Shown here piece by piece: positions 1 to 11,170 of a stretch of DNA of 64,000 bases. Source of the stretch: Daucus carota subsp. sativus (taxonomy: Eukaryota; Streptophyta; Magnoliopsida; Apiales; Apiaceae); contig NC_030386.2 of assembly GCF_001625215.2 (NCBI RefSeq), positions 35,343,296 to 35,407,295 of the forward strand, written 5' to 3'. Within the stretch, counting starts at the first letter, position 1. Each line of letters starts with the position of its first letter. The notes under the pieces are model-generated. The model worked only from the letters and a program-made list of their open reading frames with translations. It did not search any database and was not told the DNA's origin. The position numbers and the translations under genes are program-made.

Positions 1-1
1 G

Positions 2-1690
2 TCGATATCCATGGCAAAGCAACTGGAGCAAGTTCAGATAGATAACAACACCTTCATCAGTAAACTACCTCTGGGCCTTGGACAGGTTAAAAGCTTGTAT
101 AAATTTTCTGCTTCTGTTAATGGTTTGTATGGTGAAATTCCTAATAATTTCTGTGATTCACTTGTAATGAGTATCATAAATCTTTCCCATAACTACCTTA
201 CTGGTCCAATTCCAGAACTGAAAAGATGCAGAAAACTTGTCTCGTTTTCATTAGCAGACAACAATTTAGTTGGTGAAATTCCACATTCACTTGCTGCATT
301 CCCAGTCCTTACCTATCTTGATCTTTCTCAAAATAATCTCACTGGTTCTATCCCAAAAGAACTTCAAAATTTGAAACTTGCCCTCTTTAATGTATCCTTC
401 AATGACCTATCTGGCGAGGTTCCTCAGTCGCTTATAACTGGCCTTCCAGCTTCATTTTTGCAAGGCAATCCAGGATTGTGCGGCCAAGGGTTGCCTAATT
501 CTTGTGGAGGTACCAAGTCTAAACATGAAGTTGCTGGTCTATCGAAACTGGTTTCTGTTATAATATCTTTAGCACTGTCTCTTGCTATAGTTATTCTTGC
601 AGTTGGTGTTTATATTACGTATCGATCTTCTAAGAAAAGTACTCAAATGGGGGTTTGGAGATCAGTTTTCTTCTATTCACTTAGAGTCACTGAGCAGGAC
701 TTGTTAGTAGCAATGGATGACAAAGCTGCGAGAGGGAGCGGTGGGGCTTTTGGTAAGGTTTACATCATAAATTTGCCTAGTGGAGAAAATGTTGCTGTGA
801 AGAAGATACTTAACTTCGAAAGTCAATCTCTGAAAACTTTGAAGGCTGAGGTCAAGACACTGGCTAAAATCAGGAACAAAAACATTGCTAAAATCCTTGG
901 TTTTTGTTATTCATCTGATGCACTCATCCTAATCTATGAACATTTACAGAAAGGGAGTCTCGGGGATATGATTGCCCAGCCTGATTTCAAATTGCCATGG
1001 GATGATCGATTAAGAATTGCAACTGGGGTTGCTCAAGGATTAGCCTACCTTCACCAGGACTATGTTCCGCACTTGCTTCACAGAAATGTCAAGTCTACAA
1101 ATGTCCTTCTGGATGAAAATAATGAACCTAAGCTTACCGGCTTTGCTCTTGATAGGATTGTGGGAGAAGCTGCATTTCAGTCCTCAGTCCTATCTGCATC
1201 GTCAGGATCCTGTTACATTGCACCAGGTATGCACTTCATTATGAATTTAGTGTTTAGTATGTTCTGTATTATATGATAACGAAAATGTAGTGCCTTTGAA
1301 TAAGAATTCGTGTTTTCTTGTTGAGTATGCCATCACAAATTTTAACAAGAATGGCCAATTTTGAATGCAGAAAGTGGATATTGCAAAAAAGCTACAGAGC
1401 AAATGGACACATACAGCTTTGGTGTAATGCTGTTAGAGCTGGTGACAGGCAGGGGAGCTGATGAGCATATAGAATCAGGGGACGGAGAGTTTCTGGACAT
1501 TGTCAAGTATGTGAGAAGGAAAATCAACATAACTAATGGGGCAATCCAAGTAGTTGATCCCAAGATCTCAAACTCATCGTCCCAACAAACAATATTACAA
1601 GCTCTAGATATTGCGGTCAGATGCACTTCTGTGGCACCAGAGAAGAGGCCACCAATGTGTGAGGTTGTGAGAGCTCTGCAGAGTCTCTGA
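2..1690 (+). CDS. LRR receptor-like pseudokinase (3' part)
   Basis: This is the 3' part of a leucine-rich-repeat receptor-like kinase resembling Arabidopsis At5g06940, which is described as probably inactive. The frame is open to the window edge, so the signal peptide and most LRRs lie upstream; the ATG at 11 is internal. Visible in order: four or five LRRs, a Cys pair in a juxtamembrane cap (LCGQGLPNSC), one transmembrane helix (about residues 180-205 counted from the ATG at 11), then a kinase-like domain. Exon 1 ends at 1226 (CCAG|GTATGC) and exon 2 is 1371-1690 after TGAATGCAG; the join restores the APE motif (IAPESGY). The VAVK lysine is present, but HRD reads HRN and DFG reads GFA, so catalysis is unlikely. 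It probably acts at the plasma membrane as a signalling scaffold or co-receptor; that role is inferred. Confidence 0.88.
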
Positions 1691-3180
1691 TTCCACTTGT
1701 CGCCTTTCATATATAGTGTTCCTGCTTCGCTTCAAGTGTCTGATATTATCCATGTTCAACTTTTGGGCAATGAGTATGAATTGTTGCACTTTGTACATAC
1801 ACCTTGTTTCCTCATTTTGGTTCTAGAATAGAATGTGTTTTGGGCTTGGGGTGAAAATATGAACATGTGGTAAAATTTTGTGTCCGCTTTGGCTTGGGAC
1901 GAAAAAATGAACATGCAGAAGAGTCATAATGTGTTTGGAAATGTCTCTTTGTTCCCTCTGCATATATTTTAAGGTGAAATCATATTAATTCCTGTGTTTT
2001 TTTTTTCATTTATAATTTTACCAGTAGAAAGTGCGAGTTGAATCTTCTATAACATTCAAAACTTGCATAAAGCTAATAGATCGGTGAGAAGTGTACCATT
2101 TGTGCAATTTGGTTAAGCCTGGGCTCGTTATGTTCTTCCTGTGAGCCTAAAAAAATGCTTTTCTTTTTGTTTTTTTACTTTATAATTATCAGAGCATGAA
2201 GGTGACTGCTGTGTTTGTGGGTGACTCTCTGTATCGGAGTTGGAGTGACTGTTATGCATTTTTTTGAAAGTCTTGGATGGATGGATTCACTGTATCTTTC
2301 TGTTATGTCGGTTACTACTGTAGGATTGGTTCATATTCGTCGTGCTGAGATAGGCACCCGTGAAAAGGGAGATATACTATTATTTATCTCTACGGCTCGA
2401 GCTGAAAATTTAATTTGATCTTCCCAATGTCTTGAAATTTATATGAATTTCTTTTTTGACTGAAAATTTACACGAATTAAAATCTTAAGCTTTTGCTACA
2501 GAAGAACAGTTATACTGACCAGATGAAAATATAGAATGATATATCATAGTGTACTGGGTCCTGGGCTGCTGGCTTTGGCCAAACACGTGCACATCGTGTT
2601 TGTGTTTGGCCGGAGCTTAAAAGTTCGGATTCGTTTAAAAACTTATTTGTACTGTTTTTGTAAAAAGTCAAGAAATATTTTAAAAAAGTTGAGAAAGCTA
2701 GTTTTTGCCTTTTGGACGTGTTTATTTTGAAAAAATTCTCGTGTAAATTTTTGGAACTCTTTTTTGAGAAAGTTTTTCCGAAAAATTCTGGATAATTATT
2801 TTAGAGAATTATTTATGAGAAAATTATTTTCGAGAAAATAATCACTCAAATATATTTATTAAATCATCAAACAAATATAAGAAAATTTTGAAAATAAACA
2901 CCGATATATATTTTCTATTTTTTTTAATACGCAAATATACTTTCTTAATAATATTTTCAAGAGTTCAAATAAATACTTGAAATGATAGAAAAAAAATTCC
3001 TGAATTATTTCGAGACGGAACGCTTCGATCAACTCATATACAAAATATTCATATTATTTGTTATTATTTCGTCGTGTTGTGTACAATAAAAAAAATTCCC
3101 TGCCTTAATTATGATTTGTGTCTCGTGAATCGTGATAATAAAATACTTTGCTGCAATTCACTTCACTGTTGAAATGCAAA
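1691..3180. other. 3' flank of the receptor gene and AT-rich spacer
   Basis: Contains the receptor 3' UTR, the channel remnant listed separately, and AT-rich DNA. The stretch around 2595-3000, beginning near GTTTGGCCGGAGC, resembles the end of a Tourist/PIF-like MITE, but I could not find a matching second end. No intact gene seen. Confidence 0.5.
2199..2415 (+). pseudogene. Two-pore K+ channel (TPK) second-pore fragment
   Basis: A short reading frame matches the helix and second pore of vacuolar two-pore K+ channels: a hydrophobic LWVTLCIGVGV helix, HFFESLGWMDSLYLS, then SVMSVTTVG. The family filter should continue YGD, but the frame instead reads LVHIRRAEIG and stops soon after. A faint echo of the family's LLVSTLAVARA segment (LLFISTARAEN) follows. 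An in-frame TGA sits just upstream of the helix, and neither the first pore nor the EF hands are nearby. This is best read as a truncated, frame-damaged copy and not a working channel. It could be a retained exon of a rearranged gene, but no partner exons are visible. Confidence 0.6.
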
Positions 3181-3192
3181 TTTTGGCGAAAG
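3181..3192 (+). promoter_or_regulatory. E2F-like site upstream of the POLYCHOME-like gene
   Basis: TTTTGGCGAAAG matches the plant E2F/DP consensus (TTTSGCGS and its reverse complement) and lies about 112 bp before the ATG of a cell-cycle regulator. That placement makes S-phase regulation plausible; binding is inferred. Confidence 0.55.
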
Positions 3193-3303
3193 ACCGCCCA
3201 AATTGAAATTTGAATTTTGGTGATTTATTTCCCCCTCTTCTCTCCATCTACAACTAAAAATACCTCAGATCCGAACTCATCTCAAAATTATCACAAACTT
3301 ACC

Positions 3304-5013
3304 ATGCCTGAAGCGAGAGATAGGTTATTAAGGCCCGGAAATGATGCTGAGCAACTCTTCAATCGTCTTCGGAGATCAAGCGGAAGCAGCGAGATTCGAT
3401 CCGATGACTCCCCCGTAGTTAGCACCGGAACTGCTGGACCAAGCGCAGTGGCTGCTGCACGCGCTACTGCTAGTGCTCGTCGTCGTCGTAATCTGAATAG
3501 ATATTCCGGCGGTGAGAATAGACAAGTGGGAAGGCGAGTCAGCCGCAGGGTTTTACCTTATTGGTACCCTCGCAGACCTCTCCAGGACATCACTGCTATT
3601 GTCCGGGTATCATTTTGTTCTCTTTTGCACTTTTCGTGTGTGATATTGTCTTCTCTCGGTAACAAGAGGTTGAGATTTGTGTTTCGGTGAAGTTGTTTGA
3701 AACTATTTAAATTTATGTAATCGGCCAATTGAGGAAATAATATAATTACTTTAAGCATATAGATTGGACCTAAAATGTTATATAGACTAATTGTGTTTTT
3801 AATTAAATTATCTGGTTTTATTTATGGTTCATTTATAGGCCAAACTGTCCCTCTCAAGTTCAAACTCTTATGACCTGTTATTCAGTTTTGTTGCTAACTG
3901 AACCTGTTGCGAGTTGTCGTGGTTTAATAAGTACCTGTCGAGAGTTTTAGGTTGAAGGTTATGTAGAGGTTAATGTTGAAGTTTTTTGAAATTAAATTCA
4001 AGAAGTTGAAAATTTTGATTCAGTTAACAGAAACTCCCTCCGTCCCATCCATCTGTTAACATTTTTTTCCCCGGTGTTTGTCACGCATTTTAAGGTGGAT
4101 AAAATGTGTGCCAAGGCTTCTCTCCCATATATTAACATCTGAAGGGACGGAAGGAATAATTTTTTGGCTGACTGCAGTTTTCTGATCTTGTAAAAAGAAA
4201 AGCAAAACAGTTGTGGTATTACTGATCACTGTTTTAGCTGGAAAAGTTCATAAAAATTCCAGACTGCTTTGAAGGTTTAGGAGCATAATACCAAACATGC
4301 AATTTGCCCATTTTAAAGGCAAGGCAATTATATAGATTTTCTCATCAACCATCTTTAGCATGCCTGCTTTGATAATAACATGAACATCTGTGAATTTTAT
4401 GATTTATGCCTAGTTTGAGAGCACAATTTGAAACACCCGAGGGTTCTAAAGACTATGCTTTGCCCTTGAGTCGTGTGGCTAAATTATTAGTTAATGAGAT
4501 CATGTGATCAGAAATTGCAAACTTGATGCCAGTGTCGTAAGCTTGACTCTGCACTGTGTGGTATGTTTCTTTTTGTAGTTATTTATTTGGCTTCAAATAT
4601 TTTTGTGGTATCAAAATTTGGTATTGGAACAGGCCTTTGAAAGAAAAAGAGCTCGCTTGAGAGAAGTGGACCAACGATTTGAGAGTCCATTACCTTATGG
4701 ACAATTTGTGCATGATCTCTCTGAGTCTTCTTCCGGTGCTCCACTTGAGCACCTGTCATTGATTACACCAAAACCAACTCCTTTAACAAGGCGTAACCCA
4801 CCATTTCTTGGTAAAGTCTCTGATATATTGCGTGATGTCACTAATCAGGAAGCTGGGGAATCTGAGTTCCTGACCCCTGAAAAGAAGCTGCTTGATTCAA
4901 TTGACAAAGTTGAGAAAGCTGTGGAGGAGGAAATTAGCAGGTTGAAGGAGACTCCTGCTGCCAAGAGAGCTGTGAGGAAAGCAAAGGTCCGAACTTTGAT
5001 GTCAATGCGCTGA
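3304..5013 (+). CDS. POLYCHOME/UVI4/OSD1-like APC/C inhibitor
   Basis: Plant-specific inhibitor of the anaphase-promoting complex (UVI4/POLYCHOME and OSD1/GIG1 family), which restrains cyclin degradation and affects endoreduplication and meiotic progression. Exon 1 is 3304-3606 (GTCCGG|GTATCA) and exon 2 is 4633-5013 (GGAACAG|GCCTTT), giving 227 residues; Arabidopsis members are about 240. Diagnostic parts: the family start MPEARDR; a GxEN box (GGENRQ, about residue 65); a D-box RxxL in YPRRPLQDITAIVR (about residues 90-101, ending at the intron); the ERKRARLR segment after the join; and a C-terminal Met-Arg tail (LMSMR). The start is fixed by the conserved N-terminus. The intron carries a short Stowaway element and an E2F-like site lies upstream. 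Whether it is the UVI4 or OSD1 paralogue cannot be decided here. Confidence 0.9.
4034..4157. mobile_element. Short Stowaway-like MITE in the POLYCHOME-like intron
   Basis: The left end CTCCCTCCGTCCC and right end GGGACGGAAGGAAT are inverted repeats typical of Stowaway elements. About 124 bp, probably an internally deleted copy. The TA duplication is not clear. Confidence 0.7.
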
Positions 5014-5372
5014 TTGACAGTTACCATTTAATGCAGACAGCTGAGGATTCAGGACAAAGAATATGGCAACCTTTAACCCAGAATTGATTTTATTAAGTTA
5101 ATTATCAGGATCAGCTGAAATGATTGTATATAGCATTGACATTTGGAAGATAATCAGTACTTGTACAGTTCTCTTCTTCTATGGAATGTGAAATTACTGG
5201 TTTTTCAAAATCTAACTGTTTCTCTTTGTTGGTTATAAGAATGTTCATAGTGTTTTGTTATCATTTTTTAGAGGGTGGTAGTGTAAATGTGTAATAGATC
5301 ATATCCTGGTTCCGCACTTATATCAAATGTGATGCTTTTCAGAGAAAGCAGCATTTGTTTAAGGGGGAAGCT

Positions 5373-5620
5373 GGTCTCTGGCATATGTATGTCAGGGAGC
5401 GCTTACCCAACACACTGGTTTATGGCCGTTGGATTAATATCCAGCGGTTAGGCTACGTATAGCGCTTTTTAACCGCTGGACGAGGTCATCTTCCCGTCAG
5501 CAGTTAAAAAGCACTAGACGTATTAAACTTTTGTTATAATCCTGACCGCTTGATATTCATCCAACGGCCAAGAAGCTGTATGTTGGATAAGCGGTCTCTG
5601 GCATACGTATGCCAGGGACC
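5373..5620. mobile_element. 248-bp foldback MITE with palindromic tips
   Basis: The two arms are inverted copies of each other almost end to end: TTACCCAACACAC...GGCCGTTGGAT on the left against ATCCAACGGCC...ATGTTGGATAA on the right, meeting near TTTTTAACCGCTGG / CAGTTAAAAAGC. Each tip is itself a near palindrome of about 28 bp built on GGCATAYGTATGYC. No target duplication could be fixed, so the superfamily is uncertain. It lies within 360-610 bp of the POLYCHOME-like stop and may be in its 3' transcript. Confidence 0.75.
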
Positions 5621-6305
5621 TGGACCCTTGTTTGAGGGTGGGGAAGATATTGAGATGGTTGTAGACCTGTTGCTTCTAAACAAGTTCATATACAGTGGTA
5701 ATCGTTCCAGGGGATACTGGTAGTGTGTGAAGTACCTAGTACATGCTCAGACTAAGTTAACGTCCCAAACTTGTCTGTTCTATTTTTTATCTTCTTAGTT
5801 TCCCTAGCATGTCAATTGCAAGTATGGATTGGAAAGTATAGGAGTTTGCAGGGAAATGTCATGGGTATATAAACAAATGCTTAATTTCTAGTGAACATAA
5901 AACTTCACAGCCAAACAGATGATATTTCCGAATCTGCCTCATATCGATTCTGAATTTCAGCAGAACTGGTTAAAATTTTCAACTAATAATCAAAAGCTAG
6001 ATATTTGGATAATAGTGATGAAACTGTGAAAGGAACAAAGATATTGATCATTACAAGAATAAAAATGTTTTAGGACAAGGTATATACGAAGACAAAGTAT
6101 GAACAAACAGATATATAACTTAGATGTCACAATAAAAATATGTCACACTTTGAGCTATAACTGCAGCTCTGGAGGATGATACACGTAATCACTTCAAAAA
6201 TCAGTCTTTATCAATCAATATTTTTCTCTAAAATGCTCGAATTCATGGCAACTTATTTTGGAGGCAAAATTTTGAAATTAAACTAATACAACCAACATTC
6301 ATTCG

Positions 6306-6314
6306 GTATATAAA
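6306..6314 (+). promoter_or_regulatory. TATA box of the first P450
   Basis: GTATATAAAG lies about 62 bp before the ATG at 6371. Transcription would then begin near 6335-6340, which disfavours the ATG at 6335 as the start. Confidence 0.55.
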
Positions 6315-6370
6315 GTGCTAACTGTTTGATCAACATGATCACCTATTTTTCCATATTGGTTAACTTTAAC

Positions 6371-8104
6371 ATGGTTAGCTTTCAAGGTTTTATACTTGTC
6401 TTTTTGATTTGGCTCATTTCTACCCTAATACTCCGAGCCATATTCAGAAGTCGAATCACCTCTAAACTTCCCCCTAGCCCTCTTAGGCTCCCAATTATCG
6501 GTCATCTCCACCTTCTTACTCCTATACCACATCAGGCTCTTCACAAGCTCTCCATCCGGTATGGCCCTTTAATACATATCTTTCTTGGCTCTAATCCTTG
6601 TGTTGTTGCCTCATCTCCTGAAATGGCTAAAGAATTCCTGAAAACACATGAAACATCTTGGTCAGGGCGTCCCCAAACAGAGGCCTCGAATTACTTAACA
6701 TATGGTTCACAAGACTTTACTTTTGCTCCTTATGGACCATACTGGAAGTTTATGAAGAAAGTATGCATGTCTGAGCTCCTTGGTGGGCGAACTCTGAATC
6801 TTTTACAACCTGTAAGGCATTGTGAGGTTAAAACGCTAGTGAACGCATTGCTACAAAAGGCCAAAACTGGAGAGGTGGTTGACGTTGGATGTGAGCTTAT
6901 GAGACTGACCAACAATGTGATTTCAAGAATGATTATGAGGGTGAGGTGTTCAGAGGATGAGGATGAAGCTGTGGAAGTTAAGAGGTTGATTAAAGACGTA
7001 AGTGATGCCTTAGGAAAGTTTAATCTCTCTGACCATATATGGTTCTGCAAGAATTTAGATTTGCAGGGAATGAAAAAGAAGCTACACGAAATCCGTAGAA
7101 GGTATGACATTATGATGGAGAGGATCATAGAGGAGCACAGAGACACAAGGAGAAAGAAGATAGAAAATGGTGATGATGGGGATGCAGACAAGGACTTGCT
7201 TGATATCTTACTTGACATATCAGAAGATGAGAGCCTGGAGATTAGATTAAGCATGGAGAACATCAAGGCTTTTATACTGGTACACATGAGTCATATAGCT
7301 GGTTTTATAATATAACTAACAATATCCTACAAGTGATGTAACTACCTAATTTGACCATGAGAATGTGTTTCTAAATTTTTTTTAAAAACATGTTTAATGT
7401 TTGAGAGAGGGTAGACCTGTCCATGATATTTCCTTGATAAATTGCAGGATATATTTGCAGCTGGAACAGACACATCTGCCATAACAACAGAATGGGCACT
7501 TGCAGAGCTGATCAACCATCCAAAAATTATGGAAAAAGCAGTACAGGAGATATATTCTGTTGTTGGAAAAAACAGGTTAGTCAAAGAATCTGATATCATG
7601 CATCTTCCTTACCTTCAAGCTATCGTGAAGGAAACCTTAAGACTTCACCCTACCGGTCCACTATTCATCAGAGAAGCCAGTGAAGATTGCACCATTGCAA
7701 GTTACCGCATACTAGCAAAGACTAGACTATTTGTTAATGTTTGGGCACTTGGTCGAGACCCAAAGTATTGGGAAAACGCACTTGAATTTAAACCAGAAAG
7801 ATTTATTGTGAGTGCAGAGGATCGAGAGAGTGGAAAGATACAGTTGGATATCAGAGGACAGCATTTCCAGCTGTTGCCATTTGGAAGCGGAAGAAGAGGG
7901 TGTCCAGGGGTTTCACTAGGATTGCTTGTGGTTCAAACGACCCTTGCTGCGATGATACAATGCTTTGAGTGGAAAATAGGAGGTGAAAGGAACAATGGTA
8001 ATACGATTCTAGACATGGAAGAGAGTGCAGGTTTGACATTAACTAGGGCTCATCCTTTGGTCTGTGTTCCAGTTGCTAGGCTCAATCCATTTCCATCAAC
8101 TTAG
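6371..8104 (+). CDS. Cytochrome P450, CYP93-like (copy 1)
   Basis: A-type microsomal P450, closest in feel to family CYP93 (flavonoid/isoflavonoid and related hydroxylases); the substrate cannot be read from sequence. Exon 1 is 6371-7279 (ATACTG|GTACAC) and exon 2 is 7448-8104 (ATTGCAG|GATATA): 521 residues, with the phase-0 intron just before the I-helix as is usual for this group. Seen: N-terminal membrane anchor (residues 6-22), proline hinge LPPSP, C-helix [16 protein letters not shown], oxygen-binding AGTDTS, ExxR in ETLRLHP (E365, R368), FKPERF, and heme loop [10 protein letters not shown] with Cys455. The start at 6371 aligns with MADYQG of copy 2. Two usually conserved positions differ from copy 2: the hinge Gly is Ser (LPPSP) and IPAKT is ILAKT. 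Reading frame intact. Confidence 0.9.
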
Positions 8105-8720
8105 TAGTTAACAAGGGGTAAATTCTCGTGAATCAACACTTCTTTAGCTTCAATTCGGTCATATAAGAATCTTTGATCCTTCTGCTGTCAATTCTTTAAA
8201 GTAACTCTCAAGGGGATCCCTGCCTTCTGTACGAAATTCCTTGAATTATTTGGTAACTAGCAAAAGCATTAAACAGACCGTCAGCTAAAAATTGACATGA
8301 TAATAAGAGATAAAAGTATCAGCCACTTGAACAAAAATAGACAACAATGTTCAGACAAACAGAATTTTAGAACAAAGGTACAATCCGATTCAGCCACCAA
8401 GTTAACCTTGAAATAAATGGTGAAGCATCACAATTCCAACTCTTTAGCATCAAATTGCTCCTGCGCATTACTTTATCCAGTCTGAGAATCCAAGTAAGAG
8501 ACGAATCAGCTGAAAAAATCTAAAAATTGGAACCACGGCACAAGGCTCCCATCATGTTTGCTATTTTGTAATTTCACTACAAACATTATTACCAGCAAAA
8601 TTTAAGATTAAGCAAAAAACCTTTAAGGTAAAACAAACATAGCCAAGATTCGAGTTCATATATATAGAATGCATCCATATATGAATTTATTACCAGCACC
8701 ACTTCGTCGTCTCATTTACC
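8105..8720. other. P450 intergenic spacer with TATA box
   Basis: 3' flank of copy 1 and promoter of copy 2. CATATATATAGAA at about 8658-8670 is a good TATA box some 55-60 bp before the ATG at 8721. No other gene seen. Confidence 0.6.
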
Positions 8721-10439
8721 ATGGCTGATTATCAAGGTTACATAGTTATCTTCTTGTTCTTTGTCATCCCTGTTATAGTACTCCAAGCCATATTCAAAAG
8801 TCGAAAAAACTCCAGGCTTCCTCCTGGCCCTCTTAGGCTTCCAATCATCGGTCATCTTCACCTTCTTGGCCCCATACCACATCAGGCTTTTCACAAGCTC
8901 TCCATTAAATATGGACCTTTAGTCCATGTCTTTGCTGGATCTAATCCTTGTGTCATCGCCTCGTCTCCTGAAATGGCTAAAGAGTTTCTCAAAATAAATG
9001 AGACATCTTGGTCAGACAGGCCACAGAATACAGCCACAGATTACTTGGGATATGGCTCACAAGATTTTACATTTGCTCCCTATGGACCATACTGGAAATT
9101 TGTCAAGAAACTATGCATGTCTGAGCTTCTTGGTGGTCGAAGTCTAGATCTTTTTCAACCTGTTAGACGCCAAGAGATTTGTAGTATGGTCAATGTAATG
9201 CTTACTAAAGCCAAAGCTGGAGTGAAGGTTGATATTGGAGCTGAGCTCATGAGGCTCAACAGCAATGTACTTTCAAGAATGATTATGAGGGAGAGGTGCT
9301 CAGAGAATGAGGATGAAGCTGGGAAAGTTAAGACAATGATCAAAGAGGTTTCTAACGTTATAGGGATATTCAATTTGGGTGACTACATATGGTTTTGCAA
9401 GAAGTGGGATTTGCAGGGAATTAAAAGAAAGCTTGTGAATGTTCGCGGAAGGTATGATCTAATGATGGACAGGATTATACAGGAGCACAGAGACGTAAGG
9501 AGGAAGAGGAAAGCGCACGGTGTTGGCTCGTGCTCAGAGAAAGACTTGCTTGATATCTTACTTGATATTTCAGAAGATGAGACCATGGAGATCAAATTGA
9601 GCATTGAGAACATCAAGGCTTTCATACTGGTAAGTCTGTATCTGTGCTAATAAAGAACTGCACATGTATATCTTATTTAACTTCATTTTTGTCTTATTTA
9701 ACTTCATCAACTAGAATTCTGCAACTTTTTGATCCAGAATAACCAGAAAAGTCATTAACTATGTGATTTTTCAAATAATTTGTCAGTGGATATATTGCAG
9801 GATGTATTTTCAGCTGGAACAGACACAACTGCCATCTTAACAGAATGGGCAGTTGCTGAACTAATTAACCATCCAGACATTATGCAAAAAGCTGTACAAG
9901 AACTAGACACTGTTGTTGGAACTACCAAACTAGTAGAAGAATCTGACGTCGAGAATCTCCCCTACCTCCAAGCAATTTTCAGGGAAACTGCAAGACTTCA
10001 CCCTGTTGCTCCCCTATTATTCAGACAATCAAGCAAAGATTGCAGCATTGCAGACTACCATATACCCGCCAAGACAGGACTATTTGTAAATAATTGGGCT
10101 CTAGGCCGAGACCCGGACCACTGGGAAAGTCCCCTTGAATTTAAACCTGAGAGGTTTCTTCTAGGCACTGGAAAGAGACAGTTGGATGTGAAAGGAGGGC
10201 AATTTCATTTCTTGCCATTTGGAAGCGGGCAGCGAGGGTGTCCAGGGAGCTCACTAGCATTGCATCTTGTTCAAACAAGCCTTGCTGCAATCATACAATG
10301 CTTTGAGCTAAAAGCAGGGAGTGAAGGGGATCTTGGTGATGGTAGTGTGGACATGGAGGAGGCTCCAGGGTTGACACTCCCCAGGGCTCATCCTTTGGTT
10401 TGTAGTCTGGTTGCTAGGCCACCATTTGCATGTATGTAG
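8721..10439 (+). CDS. Cytochrome P450, CYP93-like (copy 2)
   Basis: Tandem paralogue of the previous gene and the more canonical of the two. Exon 1 is 8721-9629 (ATACTG|GTAAGT), the same 909 bases as copy 1; exon 2 is 9801-10439 (ATTGCAG|GATGTA); 515 residues. Seen: membrane anchor (about 7-22), hinge LPPGPLRLP (33-41), [17 protein letters not shown]-helix AGTDTT (308-313), ETARLHP with E365 and R368, FKPERF (about 417-422), and heme loop [10 protein letters not shown] with Cys450. Expected at the ER membrane with NADPH-P450 reductase. Family CYP93 is proposed from motif similarity; flavone synthase II, pterocarpan hydroxylase and other CYP93 activities cannot be told apart here. The pair probably arose by unequal crossing over. 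Confidence 0.92.
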
Positions 10440-10845
10440 CAAGGGGGTTTTTAATTCATGCAAGTCTTGTAATAATGAAGCTCTGGCAGATTCTTTGGTC
10501 ACTAAAATTCTGCAAACAAATTAAGAAGTTTAGGACCAACAAATTTCACAGTATTAGTCTATGGAGCTTAGAAAGAAATATGCCTTGTTTGCTCTTCTTA
10601 TTCTATTTAGAGGTCATTCTGACTGTTAAAAAAAATAAATATTAAATTTTTTAGACATGTGATCAAAATTCTCAAAATTAGTTTAAGCAGAATGAACTAT
10701 TTATCGAATTTTATAAATATGTAAAAACCGCTTTTTGATTAGAGGATTTAATTGTCTTGTGAAAAATACAGGTGATTATCTTGCGGAAGATACAGGTGAT
10801 TTTATTTGCATCCAACATACAAATCAATCAATATATCAATATGTG
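10440..10845. other. 3' flank of P450 copy 2
   Basis: Probable 3' UTR followed by AT-rich spacer. No gene seen. Confidence 0.5.
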
Positions 10846-10957
10846 TAGGTGGCGCCTCTCACATCGCTGCGTTCTATTTTTCTAATTTTTTGGAATTTTT
10901 GGATGAAAAATATCAAAAATTAAAACTACTTTTTTTATTCTCGGGTATATTAGAACC
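10846..10957 (+). repeat. Direct repeat, copy 1 (TGTAGGTGGCGCC family)
   Basis: About 110 bp starting GTGTAGGTGGCGCCTCTCAC and ending near GTATATTAGAA are repeated in the same orientation at about 11558-11670, with roughly 90 percent identity by eye. Confidence 0.75.
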
Positions 10958-10969
10958 AAGTTTCAGAAT

Positions 10970-11170
10970 CTGATTTTGTTTCAGATTATTTATGGAATAT
11001 TGTAGTTTAAAAGTTTTAATCTGATTTCGTTTCAGATTATTTAATTATGAAAAAGAATAGCACAAACTACCTTTTTTAGTTTAAAGCAAGTTTCAGAATC
11101 TGATTTTGTTTCAGATTATTTATGGAATACAGTATTTTGAAAGTTTTAATATGATTTTGTTTCAGATTAT
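10970..11170 (+). repeat. Internal short repeats (TTTCAGATTATTTA)
   Basis: The phrase AGTTTCAGAATCTGATTTTG...TTTCAGATTATTTATGGAATA occurs twice about 120 bp apart, with further copies of GATTTYGTTTCAGATTATTTAATTATG between. This is a degenerate tandem structure inside the repeat-flanked block. Confidence 0.65.

Larger units (their letters stand above)
5014..6370. other. POLYCHOME-like 3' UTR and P450 promoter region
   Basis: No coding frame of note. Holds the foldback element at 5373-5620 and the TATA region of the first P450. Confidence 0.6.

Noticed and set aside
1604..1798. Antisense frame over the receptor kinase 3' end
   Set aside because: Shadow of the sense coding exon and UTR.
6335..6370. 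Upstream in-frame ATG as start of P450 copy 1
   Set aside because: It would add 12 residues absent from copy 2 and lies at or before the transcription start predicted from the TATA box.
6730..7287. 185-codon antisense frame in the first P450
   Set aside because: Serine/leucine-rich shadow of the P450 coding strand with no family features.
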